From NCBI GenBank assembly GCA_020630015.1, contig JAHDCF010000011.1, positions 1-64,000 of the forward strand: DNA of 64,000 nt, written 5' to 3'. The notes beneath the pieces were generated by a model that had not been told where the DNA came from, searched no databases, and saw only the letters and a program-made list of their open reading frames with translations. Made by a program: the position numbers and the translations under genes. The DNA is from Planktomarina sp. (GTDB taxonomy: Bacteria; Pseudomonadota; Alphaproteobacteria; Rhodobacterales; Rhodobacteraceae). Numbering within the stretch: the stretch's first letter is position 1; each line of letters begins with the position of its first letter. This document shows positions 53,603-62,773 of this stretch, piece after piece.

Positions 53603-54985
53603 TCAGCCCTGCCACAATTCCGTTTGGGGGTGGAATTGCGACCATGCAAACCAAAATGCCTGATGACTGCCAACGTCATTCCCGTTTTGATCAACCGCTT
53701 TGATGCCGCCCGCGTCTAACACCAGATGAATGTTTTCAAACGAAAGAGTTTCGCCGGCTTGCAATGCGATCAAGGCTTTGCCCCGTGGAAATGCAATTGC
53801 AGTGCCAGAAGGGGTGACAAGGCCGATAATATCTTCATGAACCGGCAGTCGGGGGTCAACGTTACCGACCGGAAAAATCGGACCATCCGCATCGCGGTTG
53901 TTGCGAAAATCAAAGTCACGTCCAAGGGCAAGTGCCTCAACCAAAACGGTTGTGTTCGGATGCTCCGCTTTCCATTCCGCCCATGTTGTTGTGATGACAT
54001 TTGCTTGTTTCAGTTGCAGCCCTTTTTCGAACAGGGGCCCGGTAACGGCCTTTCCAAGAAAGGTATCAAAGACCGAACCGCTGGTGATATCATACATAAC
54101 CTTGTTTGATCGGATCAAAAGACCGGACGTTCGCAAGACTGGGCGTTCTATATCTTCGGGCAATCCATCTGTGAAAAATGCCTGCGCTGAACCGCACAAT
54201 GTACAATATGGGATGCCCAAATCGCGCCCCCCCAAAGTGTCGTTCACCATTTCACGCACCTCCATGATGCGGCGGGGATAGGCGCGGGCCTCACCGTTTA
54301 CCACAACGCCGAAAACGACGGCATCTTCAGACAACCAAACGGCATCGTTTGCGGAGGTAACTTCGGGGTTGTCGGCCGCAGGAATACAATTGCAGGGATC
54401 ATCGGTTGTGTCGTAGGGGCGGTTGTCAATCAAAACTCCACCCCAAGATACGTGCCTCCAATCAACATCGCCATCGACAAATATGTGATCCCAACCTGAG
54501 ACAAGGCCTGTAAAAATCGCCCGCTTATACGTCAAATATTCGGGTGGCGCGGGGATGTCCCAAGCCATCAGATGATCCGTGACGCCCCCCCAATGGGCTT
54601 GTTTCCCAAGATCCTTACCCAACAATTCTGCAGCGGCGCCCGCCAACGTGTCATTTAATGTGCCATTTGTGACAAAACGCAAAAGATCACTGATGACCCA
54701 CGCCATACGCGGATCATTGGAGGCGGCAAGAGTTTGCAATGCCGCTTCTTGATCCGGACCCCATTTGGGGTCTGCGGCTACATCCAAAATGGCGGTTTTC
54801 AAAGCAGATTTGATGTTGTCTGCGACGGGGCCTTGGGGCACCAAAGGCGGTTTGCCAAACGCGTCGATGACATATTGGGGAAGCTCTCTTTTTTCGTCTG
54901 CATGCGCAGGATGAACCACCTGCAACAGCAGTCCTAAAACAACTGTCAAAATCAAGCGCATGTTGTGAAGAGTTTTGATCGCCAT
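53603..54985 (-). CDS. DUF3179 family secreted protein
   Basis: A 460-residue protein with a signal peptide (residues 1-29, ending HPAHA), so it is exported. The main domain matches DUF3179: VNGEARAYPRRIMEVREMVND, shown here as GEARAYPRRIMEVREMVND, then GIPYCTLCGSAQAFF and LRTSGLLIRSNKVMYD. The two cysteines in PYCTLCGSA are the conserved pair. No activity is established for the family. ATG at 54983-54985 is chosen over the longer frame, which would pass into the glutamine-synthetase-like gene. It has a 128-base gap to that gene. Confidence 0.82.
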   Translation of the reverse strand: MAIKTLHNMRLILTVVLGLLLQVVHPAHADEKRELPQYVIDAFGKPPLVPQGPVADNIKSALKTAILDVAADPKWGPDQEAALQTLAASNDPRMAWVISDLLRFVTNGTLNDTLAGAAAELLGKDLGKQAHWGGVTDHLMAWDIPAPPEYLTYKRAIFTGLVSGWDHIFVDGDVDWRHVSWGGVLIDNRPYDTTDDPCNCIPAADNPEVTSANDAVWLSEDAVVFGVVVNGEARAYPRRIMEVREMVNDTLGGRDLGIPYCTLCGSAQAFFTDGLPEDIERPVLRTSGLLIRSNKVMYDITSGSVFDTFLGKAVTGPLFEKGLQLKQANVITTTWAEWKAEHPNTTVLVEALALGRDFDFRNNRDADGPIFPVGNVDPRLPVHEDIIGLVTPSGTAIAFPRGKALIALQAGETLSFENIHLVLDAGGIKAVDQNGNDVGSHQAFWFAWSQFHPQTELWQG

Positions 54986-55113
54986 TTGCCGCCAAATCCT
55001 TTGAACGTTTTGGGCGATCTTAAGGGTGCGCTTGATATTTACCAAATAAAGGATGCTCACACTGCAAAACGATATTGTGAGTTCAAGCTTTGGTTGAAGA
55101 AGGAATGGTCGGT

Positions 55114-56466
55114 TCACACGTTCAGCAATAAATGCTCTCTTTCCCATGGGCTGATGACTTGAAGAAATTCGCTGTATTCAGTGCGTTTCACAATCGAATA
55201 GACTCGAGCAAATTCCGGGTGAAGCACCTTATGCAAACGTTCGGCCCCGTCGAATAAATCAAGGGCACTGAAAACATCACGCGGAATATCTTCTTCCCCG
55301 TCATAGGCATCCCCTTTGTATTGTTTGTCCGGGCGTTCTTGATCTTCCAATCCAAGATAACAACAAGCCAAAGAGGCCGCGATCCCGAGATATGGATTGC
55401 AATCCATGCCTGCCAATCGGTTTTCAACACGGCGGGCCACCGGTTCAGACAACGGAATGCGAATTCCGGTTGTGCGATTGTCACGGGCCCATTCCAAATT
55501 AATCGGGGCCGCATGATCCTTCACATATCGTCTGTAACTGTTCACATATGGCGCCAGCAATGCAATGGCAGATGGAAGATGCGTCTGCATTCCAGCAATC
55601 ACGTGGTAAAACGCATCCGTTTCACCACCTTGTGGACCCACAAAGATATTGTTGCCTTCTTCATCCAAAAACGAATGGTGAATGTGCATCGCACTGCCTG
55701 GTTCATCGGCGATTGGTTTGGCCATAAAGGTTGCAAAACAATCGTGTTTAAGTGCGGCTTCTCGGATCAAGCGTTTAAAATAGAAAACCTCATCCGCCAG
55801 TTTCACAGGATCGCCATGACGCAGGTTAATCTCAACCTGACCGGCACCCCCTTCTTGGGTAATGCCGTCGATTTCGAAGCCTTGGGCTTCGGCAAAATCG
55901 TAAATGTCGTCGATCACGGGTCCGTATTCATCAACCGCTGACATAGAATATGCCTGACGCGCAGCGGCAGGGCGGCCCGACCGCCCCAGCATCGGTTCAA
56001 TCGGATGGGCCGGATCTAAATTGCGTGCCACCAAAAAGAATTCCATTTCAGGCGCAACAATCGGGGTCAGACCCTTCTTTTCGAAAAGCCCGACCACACG
56101 TTTTAAAACGTTGCGGGGGGCCATTGGAACGGGGGTGCCATCTCTTTGCATGGCGTCGTGGATAACTTGCAAAGTCCAGTCGCCAGTCCACGGAGCGGCT
56201 GTTGCGGTGGCATAATCCGGAACAAGGGTCATATCCGGTTCAATCCACCCCTCTGGACCGGCGGCTTCGGCCCAGGCGCCGGTAAGCGTCTGCATATAAA
56301 TCGAATTCGGAAGATAGAACGACGATTGCTTTGCAAATTTGCTGGCTGGAACGGCTTTGCCGCGGGCCACACCAGGAAGATCAGCAATGATGCATTCCAC
56401 CTCATCCAAGGTTTTGCCATCCAGATAGGCACGCGCAGCATCTGGAACCTGCTTTAGCCAATTCAT
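55114..56466 (-). CDS. Glutamine-synthetase-family ligase 1 (PuuA-like)
   Basis: A 450-residue member of the gamma-glutamyl-amine ligase branch of glutamine synthetases. Catalytic segments are IVAPEMEFFLVARN, EGGAGQVEINLRHGDP, SAMHIHHSFLD and RDNRTTGIRIPLSEP. PuuA-type enzymes join glutamate to putrescine or other amines with ATP. It follows an amidotransferase gene with a 4-base overlap (56463-56466). A second, shorter paralogue lies at 57225-58505, so the two may act on different amines or form a mixed complex. Confidence 0.87.
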   Translation of the reverse strand: MNWLKQVPDAARAYLDGKTLDEVECIIADLPGVARGKAVPASKFAKQSSFYLPNSIYMQTLTGAWAEAAGPEGWIEPDMTLVPDYATATAAPWTGDWTLQVIHDAMQRDGTPVPMAPRNVLKRVVGLFEKKGLTPIVAPEMEFFLVARNLDPAHPIEPMLGRSGRPAAARQAYSMSAVDEYGPVIDDIYDFAEAQGFEIDGITQEGGAGQVEINLRHGDPVKLADEVFYFKRLIREAALKHDCFATFMAKPIADEPGSAMHIHHSFLDEEGNNIFVGPQGGETDAFYHVIAGMQTHLPSAIALLAPYVNSYRRYVKDHAAPINLEWARDNRTTGIRIPLSEPVARRVENRLAGMDCNPYLGIAASLACCYLGLEDQERPDKQYKGDAYDGEEDIPRDVFSALDLFDGAERLHKVLHPEFARVYSIVKRTEYSEFLQVISPWEREHLLLNV

Positions 56467-57158
56467 ATTGCCACCTCAAATGTGCCTTTCAAAAATGCCG
56501 CCATATCCTGTGCAATACTCTGTGCATCGGTTGCGGCATTTTTTTGGGCCAATGCGCGATCCATCAAATCATCTGGGTAATCTGCCGTTCCCCGTCGATT
56601 TGAAACCAGTTCCGATACCACCGTACCGCCAAATTCGGGGTGCGCTTGGATCGTCAGTGCGCGATCACCATAAAGCAATGCCGCGTTGGCACAAAAATCG
56701 TTCGAGGCCAAAACTTTTGCGCCTTTGGGTGCTTGCAATACTTGGTCTTGGTGCCAGGCGTTCAGATGCGTTGTTCCCCGATTTGCAAAGTCATAAGTTT
56801 GATGACCGACCGCCCAACCACCGTCGAACTTTTGAACGGTTCCACCAAGCGCTTGTGCGATTATTTGATGACCAAAGCAAATGCCAACCATCGGTGATCC
56901 ACGATCATGAATATCACGGATAAGACTTTCAAGTGGGGGGATGAAGGCATGGTCCTCGTAAACCCCATGTTTTGATCCGGTGATGATCCATCCATCGGCG
57001 GAAGAACCATCATCTGGAAAATCCATGTCGACAACATCCCAGGTTTTGAATGTGAACCCGTGCCCATCCAACAAGTCAGCAAACATTTGATCATAGTCGC
57101 CTGTTTGTTCCAACAGGCTGTCCAGTGCATGTCCACACTGCAAAATTCCGATCAACAT
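56463..57158 (-). CDS. Class I glutamine amidotransferase-like protein 2
   Basis: A 231-residue GATase1-fold protein with nucleophile elbow VGICFGHQII and catalytic His-Glu in IQAHPEFGG. It lies between two PuuA-like ligases and overlaps the downstream one, so it is likely to hydrolyse a gamma-glutamyl amide, the role of PuuD in E. coli, although PuuD belongs to a different branch of the fold. The paralogue at 23729-24448 has the same relation to gmaS. ATG at 57156-57158 follows GAGGATCTC. Confidence 0.84.
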   Translation of the reverse strand: MLIGILQCGHALDSLLEQTGDYDQMFADLLDGHGFTFKTWDVVDMDFPDDGSSADGWIITGSKHGVYEDHAFIPPLESLIRDIHDRGSPMVGICFGHQIIAQALGGTVQKFDGGWAVGHQTYDFANRGTTHLNAWHQDQVLQAPKGAKVLASNDFCANAALLYGDRALTIQAHPEFGGTVVSELVSNRRGTADYPDDLMDRALAQKNAATDAQSIAQDMAAFLKGTFEVAI

Positions 57159-57224
57159 GAGATCCTCTTACAATAGTTTACGAAATCTATCGGCATTCGG
57201 TGAACTTGGAAAGATATCTTGATG

Positions 57225-58505
57225 TTAGACAGCCTCAAGACAGGCCAGTTTGATGTCATGATCAGACATCTGCGAAAGAAGTTTCAATTCTTGTTGTTTG
57301 GTCGCGGCCAAGTATTCCAACAATTTTGGCGCGAAGATGCGGTGCAATACGGGATCTGACAGGGCCCCAATCGCTTCAGACCAATTGGTGTGCAGCCCAG
57401 CAATGTCCGACGTGATTTCGTAGGCATTGCCTTCAACGGGTTTAGGTGCGCTCAGATTATCTTGAAGGCCAATCAAAGCAGCGCCAAATATGGCTGAAAA
57501 CATCAAATAGGGATTTATGTCGCCCCCGGCCGCGCGATGTTCAATGCGCGTTGCTGACTTTGGCCCACCAGGCACACGCAAGGATACGGTGCGATTTTCA
57601 AATCCCCAACTTGCGGTCGTCGGGGCGTGGGCATTGTCGACAAATCGTTGATAGCTTCCTTGGTGGGGGGCAAAAAACAAGGTTGAGGATCGAAACAAAT
57701 GCAGACAACCAGCAATGGCAGATTTTAATTTGTTATCATCGCAAAAAATGTTTTCGCCAGATTGATTCAAAACCGAAAAATGGGTGTGCATTCCGCTTCC
57801 ACTTTCATTGGCGAACGGTTTTGCCAAAAAGGTTGCAGACATGCCATGGGCGTTTGCCGTGCCTTTGATCAGCTCTTTCAAAAGGATCACATCATCGGCG
57901 ATTTTCATCGCTGGTCCATGTGTCATGGTGATTTCGAACTGACCGACGCCCGCTTCTGATGTGATCACCAAAGGGTCGATCCCCATTTTGGTGGCTGCGG
58001 CTTCGACATCGTTGAAAAATGCCTCAAACCCATCCAGTTCCCGCAGGCTGAGGATATCTGTTTGTGCCAAACGCTTACCGGTGCGCGGGTTCCGAGGGGC
58101 GGCCAGATTGCCATCTTGTTCCACCAAAAAGAATTCCAGCTCGCACGCTGCAATAACCGTCAAACCATCTTTTTCAAATTTGTCCAAAACAGACGCCAAC
58201 GCATGGCGTGGATCCCCCTCAAAAGGGGACCCATCATCAAGGTACAAAGAGCAAGGCTGCAATACAGTATCTCGTTCCAACCAAGGCAGGGGCAAAGGCC
58301 CACGCCCAGTCGCGCGCAAAACGCCATCTTGGTCACCGGTTTCAAAAACCAAAGGTGAGCCATCGATATCGGCCCCGAAAATGTCTACATTCAACGCCGA
58401 AAGCGGCAATCGCACAGCTTTGCCTTCTGATCCGGGGGCAAGCCGTTTGCCCCGAAACTGACCGTTCAAATCCACGGCGGCGATGCGCACAGAAGGCCCC
58501 GTCAT
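57225..58505 (-). CDS. Glutamine-synthetase-family ligase 2 (PuuA-like)
   Basis: A 426-residue ligase with ACELEFFLVEQDG, SEAGVGQFEITMTHGP, SGMHTHFSVLN and FENRTVSLRVPGGPKSATRIEHR. The N-terminal domain is somewhat shorter than in the paralogue at 55114. Its start ATG overlaps the stop of the permease gene (ATGA), so this ligase is translated together with an amine or amino-acid uptake system. That link supports a pathway in which an imported amine is immediately glutamylated. Confidence 0.86.
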   Translation of the reverse strand: MTGPSVRIAAVDLNGQFRGKRLAPGSEGKAVRLPLSALNVDIFGADIDGSPLVFETGDQDGVLRATGRGPLPLPWLERDTVLQPCSLYLDDGSPFEGDPRHALASVLDKFEKDGLTVIAACELEFFLVEQDGNLAAPRNPRTGKRLAQTDILSLRELDGFEAFFNDVEAAATKMGIDPLVITSEAGVGQFEITMTHGPAMKIADDVILLKELIKGTANAHGMSATFLAKPFANESGSGMHTHFSVLNQSGENIFCDDNKLKSAIAGCLHLFRSSTLFFAPHQGSYQRFVDNAHAPTTASWGFENRTVSLRVPGGPKSATRIEHRAAGGDINPYLMFSAIFGAALIGLQDNLSAPKPVEGNAYEITSDIAGLHTNWSEAIGALSDPVLHRIFAPKLLEYLAATKQQELKLLSQMSDHDIKLACLEAV

Positions 58506-59305
58506 CGAATAATCTGCGGACGATACCGCAACTTTTTCCGCGCCTCAGGGGCCAGATGTCGGTTCAGATACCGGTTCACAATTCCAAACCCTGCAATGAT
58601 GACAAGCGTGAGCAAAACGAAATACATGGCCAAGATTGGATACGGAATAAATGGGTTGAACGTTTTGTCGGCAAAATATTGGGCATAATACAATGCGTCG
58701 CCTTGTTGCCGCCAAGTGGGAAATCCAGAAAAGAAAACCAACGTGGTGGCGTGAAACAAAAAGATCGCTTCATTGGTATATCCAGGCCACGCCAAACGCA
58801 TCTGTGTTGGCCAAATAATGCGGCTGAATTTTGCCCAGCCCGACAGGCCGTATGCATCGGCTGCTTCAACCTCACCTTTTGGAACGGATTTGTAAGCACC
58901 ATAAAAAATTTCTGCTGAATAGGCCGCGGTGTTCAACACAAGTACAACCAAAGCCCCCCATTGTGCGACTGTTAAGAAAGGCAACACGCCCGCCTGTTTC
59001 ATCCGCAAAAAGATGAAATAGGCCAAAAAGAATTGGATAAACAATGGCGATCCACGGAACACCAAAATAAACAATTCAGCTGGTTTGCGCAGCAATGGGT
59101 TGGCACTTGCCTTTCCAAGCGCCATTGCATTGGCGATGAAAAAACCAATCAAAAGGGCCAAAACACCGAAATAGATGTTCCAAATCAGGCCCGATCCAAT
59201 CAACGTAAATTGTTGGCACAAAGTGAAATCGGTCTTGGGTAACAAACGTTCCCCAATCCCAATTGACCGCAGTCCATAATCGGTAATGGTTTCCCAACAG
59301 CTCAT
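58502..59305 (-). CDS. Polar amino-acid/amine ABC transporter permease 1
   Basis: A 267-residue HisM/HisQ-type permease with about five transmembrane helices and the coupling loop EVEAADAYGLSGWAKFSRIIWP, seen as EAADAYGLSGWAKF. ATG at 59303-59305 overlaps the stop of permease 2 (ATGA), which fixes the start 42 codons inside the open frame. Together with permease 2 and the ATPase and binding protein at 61365-63550 it should form one uptake system. It overlaps ligase 2 by 4 bases. Confidence 0.87.
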   Translation of the reverse strand: MSCWETITDYGLRSIGIGERLLPKTDFTLCQQFTLIGSGLIWNIYFGVLALLIGFFIANAMALGKASANPLLRKPAELFILVFRGSPLFIQFFLAYFIFLRMKQAGVLPFLTVAQWGALVVLVLNTAAYSAEIFYGAYKSVPKGEVEAADAYGLSGWAKFSRIIWPTQMRLAWPGYTNEAIFLFHATTLVFFSGFPTWRQQGDALYYAQYFADKTFNPFIPYPILAMYFVLLTLVIIAGFGIVNRYLNRHLAPEARKKLRYRPQIIR

Positions 59306-60168
59306 GACGCGCCTCCAAGGGTGGCTTGGCCATGGGTCAATCGTTTCATAACGCGATCTAAGAAAACTTCTGAAAATTTGGTGAACGCTAAATAAAATAC
59401 CAGCAAAAACAAGAAATACCAAATGCGCCAATCACCGTGGGGGTAATCACTGAACTTGGCTTGCTTGGTGCCCCCAAGTTCGCGTGCCCAATATACGATG
59501 TCTTCGATGCCCAGCAAAAACAACAGCGGAGTGGCCTTGATCAACACCATCCAAAGATTTGATAAGCCGGGCAGGGCATACACCCACATCTGTGGGACCA
59601 AGATACGCCAAAAAGTTTGCCGACCTGTCATCCCATAGGCCCACGCCGTTTCCAACTGGGTTTTGGGAACGGCGCGCATCGCCCCGAACAAGACATTCGC
59701 GGCAAATGCCCCAAAGACGATCGCATAAGTTAATATGGCCAAGGCAAATCCATAGATATCATGAAAGATCTGGGGTGACGCGTTCTGCGGGGTTTTTGCC
59801 GCATCACAAACGATAAAGTCATTCCCTTGACGAATGGGGTCTGTCCAATCCGGACACACAACTTGATGGCGCAGGAATTCGATGCCTTGATCCAGTGCAA
59901 TCACAAAGAACAAAAAGAATGCGATATCGGGCACACCGCGCACGGCCGAAATATAGACTTTTCCAATCCAACTGACCGGCCGTATGCGAGACCGTGCCAA
60001 AACTGCCCCGCCAAATCCAAATGCCAATGCCGTGGGCGCCGTGATCGCCAGCAACAGGAGTACGACCAAAAAGGACTGATAAAACAGAAAATGCTTTCCT
60101 GTCGTCAAATAACACGACAGCCACTTACCCCCGGTCAGGACACTGGGATCTGCACAAAATTCAAACAT
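59302..60168 (-). CDS. Polar amino-acid/amine ABC transporter permease 2
   Basis: A 288-residue permease of the same family with coupling loop TQLETAWAYGMTGRQTFWRILVP (seen as ETAWAYGMTGRQTF). Between the second and third helices there is a long periplasmic insert of about 45 residues (FLRHQVVCPDW to SPQIFHD) with two cysteines, which is larger than usual. ATG at 60166-60168 follows AAAGGGTTTGGA; a GTG eight codons upstream is rejected. It is divergent from the oxidoreductase gene that separates it from its ATPase and binding protein. Confidence 0.85.
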   Translation of the reverse strand: MFEFCADPSVLTGGKWLSCYLTTGKHFLFYQSFLVVLLLLAITAPTALAFGFGGAVLARSRIRPVSWIGKVYISAVRGVPDIAFFLFFVIALDQGIEFLRHQVVCPDWTDPIRQGNDFIVCDAAKTPQNASPQIFHDIYGFALAILTYAIVFGAFAANVLFGAMRAVPKTQLETAWAYGMTGRQTFWRILVPQMWVYALPGLSNLWMVLIKATPLLFLLGIEDIVYWARELGGTKQAKFSDYPHGDWRIWYFLFLLVFYLAFTKFSEVFLDRVMKRLTHGQATLGGAS

Positions 60169-60266
60169 TCCAAACCCTTTGCGTTCCCACACTCAAACGC
60201 TGGGAACGGTGCGGTGTCAACGGTGCAGGGCTTGATGCGGAAACTTCCGGTCATTAAGCCAAAGAT

Positions 60267-61319
60267 ATGGGACAAAAAATCATCGTTGTTGGCGGCGGTA
60301 TCATTGGGGCCTCTATCGCATGGCATCTGCATCATCAGGGGGCAGAGGTCACCGTTCTGGATGCTGGTCATGCAAATGCCACGGATGCGTCTTTTGGTTG
60401 GGTCAATGCCAGCTATTTTGCAAATCGCGATCATTATGATCTGCGCTGGGCGGGAATGCGGGCTTGGCGGGATATCCTTCCAGAACTTGGGATCACCCCG
60501 GGAGCTGAGGGATGTTTGTGTTGGGATCAGCCCGATGATGTTTTGCAAAGACAACATGATGAATTGTCGGCGCTTGGGTATCCTGTCGATTGGGTATCGG
60601 GGAAAAACTTCAGGCAAATGGAACCCAATATCGGTTTGGTTCCCAGCCGGGCACTATATTTTCCCGCTGAAATGGTGATTGATCCTGCGCGTGTTGCGGG
60701 GGTTATGTTGCAGGCTGTTCAAGTTTTGCATGGCGTTCAGGTGCGATCAATTCACGATGGCACCACCCTTTATACCACCGCGGGGGTTTTCTCTGCCGAC
60801 AAAATCGTAATTGCGGCGGGTACAAAAACTGTAGAAATTTTAGCCCCCCTTGGTATTCACATTCCGATGCGCGACAGCCCAACACTTGTGCTGCGCACAC
60901 AGCCCGTGGATCGTTTGTGCAATCATGTTTTGGCGTCCCCGCTTGGGGATGTTCGGCAAAGATCAGATGGATCTTTTATCATGCCCGCAGACATTCATCA
61001 TCAAAGCACAGATACCCCCCTGGCTGCACTTAATGTGGAGGATATGCAAAGCAAGGCGATGCAAAGATTGCACACATTGTTGCCGGGGGTGAAGCTGCAA
61101 GCGGCGGGAATGACATTGGCCCATCGCCCCATGCCCCAAGACGGGCTGCCCGTTGTGGGATTGGTGCACGAAGACATATATGTTGCTGTGATGCATTCGG
61201 GTGTTACGCTTGCTGCGGTGATCGGCTCATACGCGGCGGCTGAGGTTTTGTCTGGCACCACCAATCAAACTCACAATCATCTGATTTCTTTCCGCCCCGA
61301 ACGATTTGAGGGTGCATAA
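60267..61319 (+). CDS. FAD-dependent oxidoreductase (DAO family)
   Basis: A 350-residue protein of the D-amino-acid-oxidase/glycine-oxidase type: IIVVGGGIIGASIAWHL at residues 5-21, and the C-terminal RPMPQDGLPVVGL with MHSGVTLAAVIG. It probably oxidises an amino acid or N-methyl amino acid. It is the only plus-strand gene in this block, placed between two halves of a minus-strand ABC transporter, so it is likely to act on the same imported substrate. No strong ribosome-binding site precedes its ATG. Confidence 0.85.
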   Translation: MGQKIIVVGGGIIGASIAWHLHHQGAEVTVLDAGHANATDASFGWVNASYFANRDHYDLRWAGMRAWRDILPELGITPGAEGCLCWDQPDDVLQRQHDELSALGYPVDWVSGKNFRQMEPNIGLVPSRALYFPAEMVIDPARVAGVMLQAVQVLHGVQVRSIHDGTTLYTTAGVFSADKIVIAAGTKTVEILAPLGIHIPMRDSPTLVLRTQPVDRLCNHVLASPLGDVRQRSDGSFIMPADIHHQSTDTPLAALNVEDMQSKAMQRLHTLLPGVKLQAAGMTLAHRPMPQDGLPVVGLVHEDIYVAVMHSGVTLAAVIGSYAAAEVLSGTTNQTHNHLISFRPERFEGA

Positions 61320-61342
61320 AAAAGGGGCCCGAAGGCCCCTTT
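61316..61342. terminator. Bidirectional terminator
   Basis: AAAGGGGCC (61321-61329) pairs with GGCCCCTTT (61334-61342) around CGAA. The upstream A-run (61318-61323) gives a T-run for the minus strand, so it ends the binding-protein transcript and also the convergent oxidoreductase gene. Confidence 0.88.
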
Positions 61343-61364
61343 GAATTGATCCCAAAAGATCGAT

Positions 61365-62744
61365 TTAGAACTGTGCGCCAACTTCCCATTTGGCGATCAA
61401 AGCGTTCAATGTGCCGTCATCCTTCATGGATTGGATTGCAGAATTGAACTTCTCTTTCAAAGCACCGTCGCTTTCACGAACGCCCATGCCAACACCGCCA
61501 CCGATCAGTTCTTGCTGAGACAACAGCATCAGGTCTGCGTCACCTTCGGCGATTGGGGCAAGATAGGATTTGTCAGCCAAAACCGCATCTGCCTCACCGT
61601 TTTTCACGGCGGCAACGGTTTCTTCTGGTGTCGCGAATTCAACCAAGGTCATGCCTGCATTTGCGATGAATGCGGCTTGAATGGTGTTGGACTGCGCCGC
61701 GATTACAGCATTTTTCAAATCAACATCTGCTGACATCGCCATGTAGGCTGATGGGTCAGGCTGGGTGTAATTTTGCGTGAAATCGATTACTTCATCACGT
61801 TCTGCTGTGATCGACATGCCAGCGATGATGGTGTCATAGTTTCCGGACACAAGGTTCGGGATGATGGAATCCCATTCGTTTGTGACCCATGTGCAGCTTA
61901 GCTTTGCCCGGGTACACAATTCATCGCCCAATTCACGTTCAAACCCATCCACTTCTCCGGCGTCGTTGATGAAGTTGTAAGGAGGGTAAGCACCTTCCGT
62001 GCCCATGCGTACGGTTTCCATTGCTGCCATTTCAAATGGAAGGCCGATTTCCCACTTTTCCAACAGCGCATTCAAGCTGCCGTCGGATTTCATGGAACCG
62101 ATTGCCGCATCGAACTTGGCTTTGAGTTCACCGTCGCTTTCACGAACGCCCATGCCAACACCGCCACCGATCAGCTCTTGCTGGGACAACAGCATCAGGT
62201 CTGCATCACCTTCGGCGATGGGGTTCAAATAGGATTTATCAGCCAGAACCGCATCTGCCTCACCGTTTTTCACGGCGGCAACGGTTTCTTCTGGCGTTGC
62301 GAATTCAACCAAGGTCATGCCTGCATTTGCGATGAATGCGGCTTGAATGGTGTTGGACTGCGCCGCGATTACAGCATTTTTCAAATCAACATCTGCTGAC
62401 ATCGCCATGTAGGCTGATGGGTCAGGCTGGGTGTAATTTTGCGTGAAATCGATTACTTCATCACGTTCTGCTGTGATCGACATGCCAGCGATGATGGTGT
62501 CATAGTTTCCGGACACAAGGTTCGGGATGATGGAATCCCATTCGTTTGTGACCCATTCGCACTTCAGGGCGGCGCGCTTACACAGTTCATCACCAAGCTC
62601 GCGTTCGAACCCGTCAACCTCACCAGCGTCGTTGATGAAGTTATACGGAGGGTAGGCACCTTCGGTCCCCATGCGAATGACATCCGCCATTGAAAGGCCT
62701 GCGGTCAACGCCAAAGCCGTGGTTGTTAGGATAAGTTTTTTCAT
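61365..62744 (-). CDS. Solute-binding protein with two fused family 3 domains
   Basis: A 459-residue secreted protein: signal peptide (residues 1-20, cut after GLSMA) followed by two almost identical family 3 binding domains, about residues 21-240 and 246-459. Both begin VIRMGTEGAYPPYNF or TVRMGTEGAYPPYNF and share IPNLVSGNYDTIIAGMSITA. Each has the paired cysteines LCKRAALKC or LCTRAKLSC. A usual binding protein of this family has one domain of about 240 residues. ATG follows GGGAGAACAAAG. It lies 29 bases behind the ATPase gene and belongs to the ABC system with permeases at 58502-60168. Confidence 0.9.
   Translation of the reverse strand: MKKLILTTTALALTAGLSMADVIRMGTEGAYPPYNFINDAGEVDGFERELGDELCKRAALKCEWVTNEWDSIIPNLVSGNYDTIIAGMSITAERDEVIDFTQNYTQPDPSAYMAMSADVDLKNAVIAAQSNTIQAAFIANAGMTLVEFATPEETVAAVKNGEADAVLADKSYLNPIAEGDADLMLLSQQELIGGGVGMGVRESDGELKAKFDAAIGSMKSDGSLNALLEKWEIGLPFEMAAMETVRMGTEGAYPPYNFINDAGEVDGFERELGDELCTRAKLSCTWVTNEWDSIIPNLVSGNYDTIIAGMSITAERDEVIDFTQNYTQPDPSAYMAMSADVDLKNAVIAAQSNTIQAAFIANAGMTLVEFATPEETVAAVKNGEADAVLADKSYLAPIAEGDADLMLLSQQELIGGGVGMGVRESDGALKEKFNSAIQSMKDDGTLNALIAKWEVGAQF
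61633..61890 (-). repeat. Internal direct repeat, copy in the second binding domain
   Basis: This 258-base stretch appears identical, by direct reading, to 62299-62556 at a constant offset of 666 bases (222 codons). Flanking sequence in the same genes is less similar. It marks a recent duplication or gene conversion inside the binding-protein gene. Confidence 0.85.
62299..62556 (-). repeat. Internal direct repeat, copy in the first binding domain
   Basis: Partner of 61633-61890, 666 bases away. Unusually for diverged domains, synonymous positions are unchanged throughout the block, so the identity is at DNA level and not merely protein level. Confidence 0.85.
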
Positions 62745-62773
62745 CTTTGTTCTCCCTTGAACTCTTAAATTTA

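Noticed and set aside
53516-53719. 67-residue plus-strand frame in the gap between the PuuB-like and DUF3179 genes
   Set aside because: It runs into the 3' end of the DUF3179 gene on the opposite strand, has no ribosome-binding site and no recognisable feature.
61365-62744. Frame fusion of two separate binding-protein genes caused by a lost stop codon
   Set aside because: The second domain has no signal peptide or start region of its own and the linker is short and in frame, so a domain duplication is the simpler reading.
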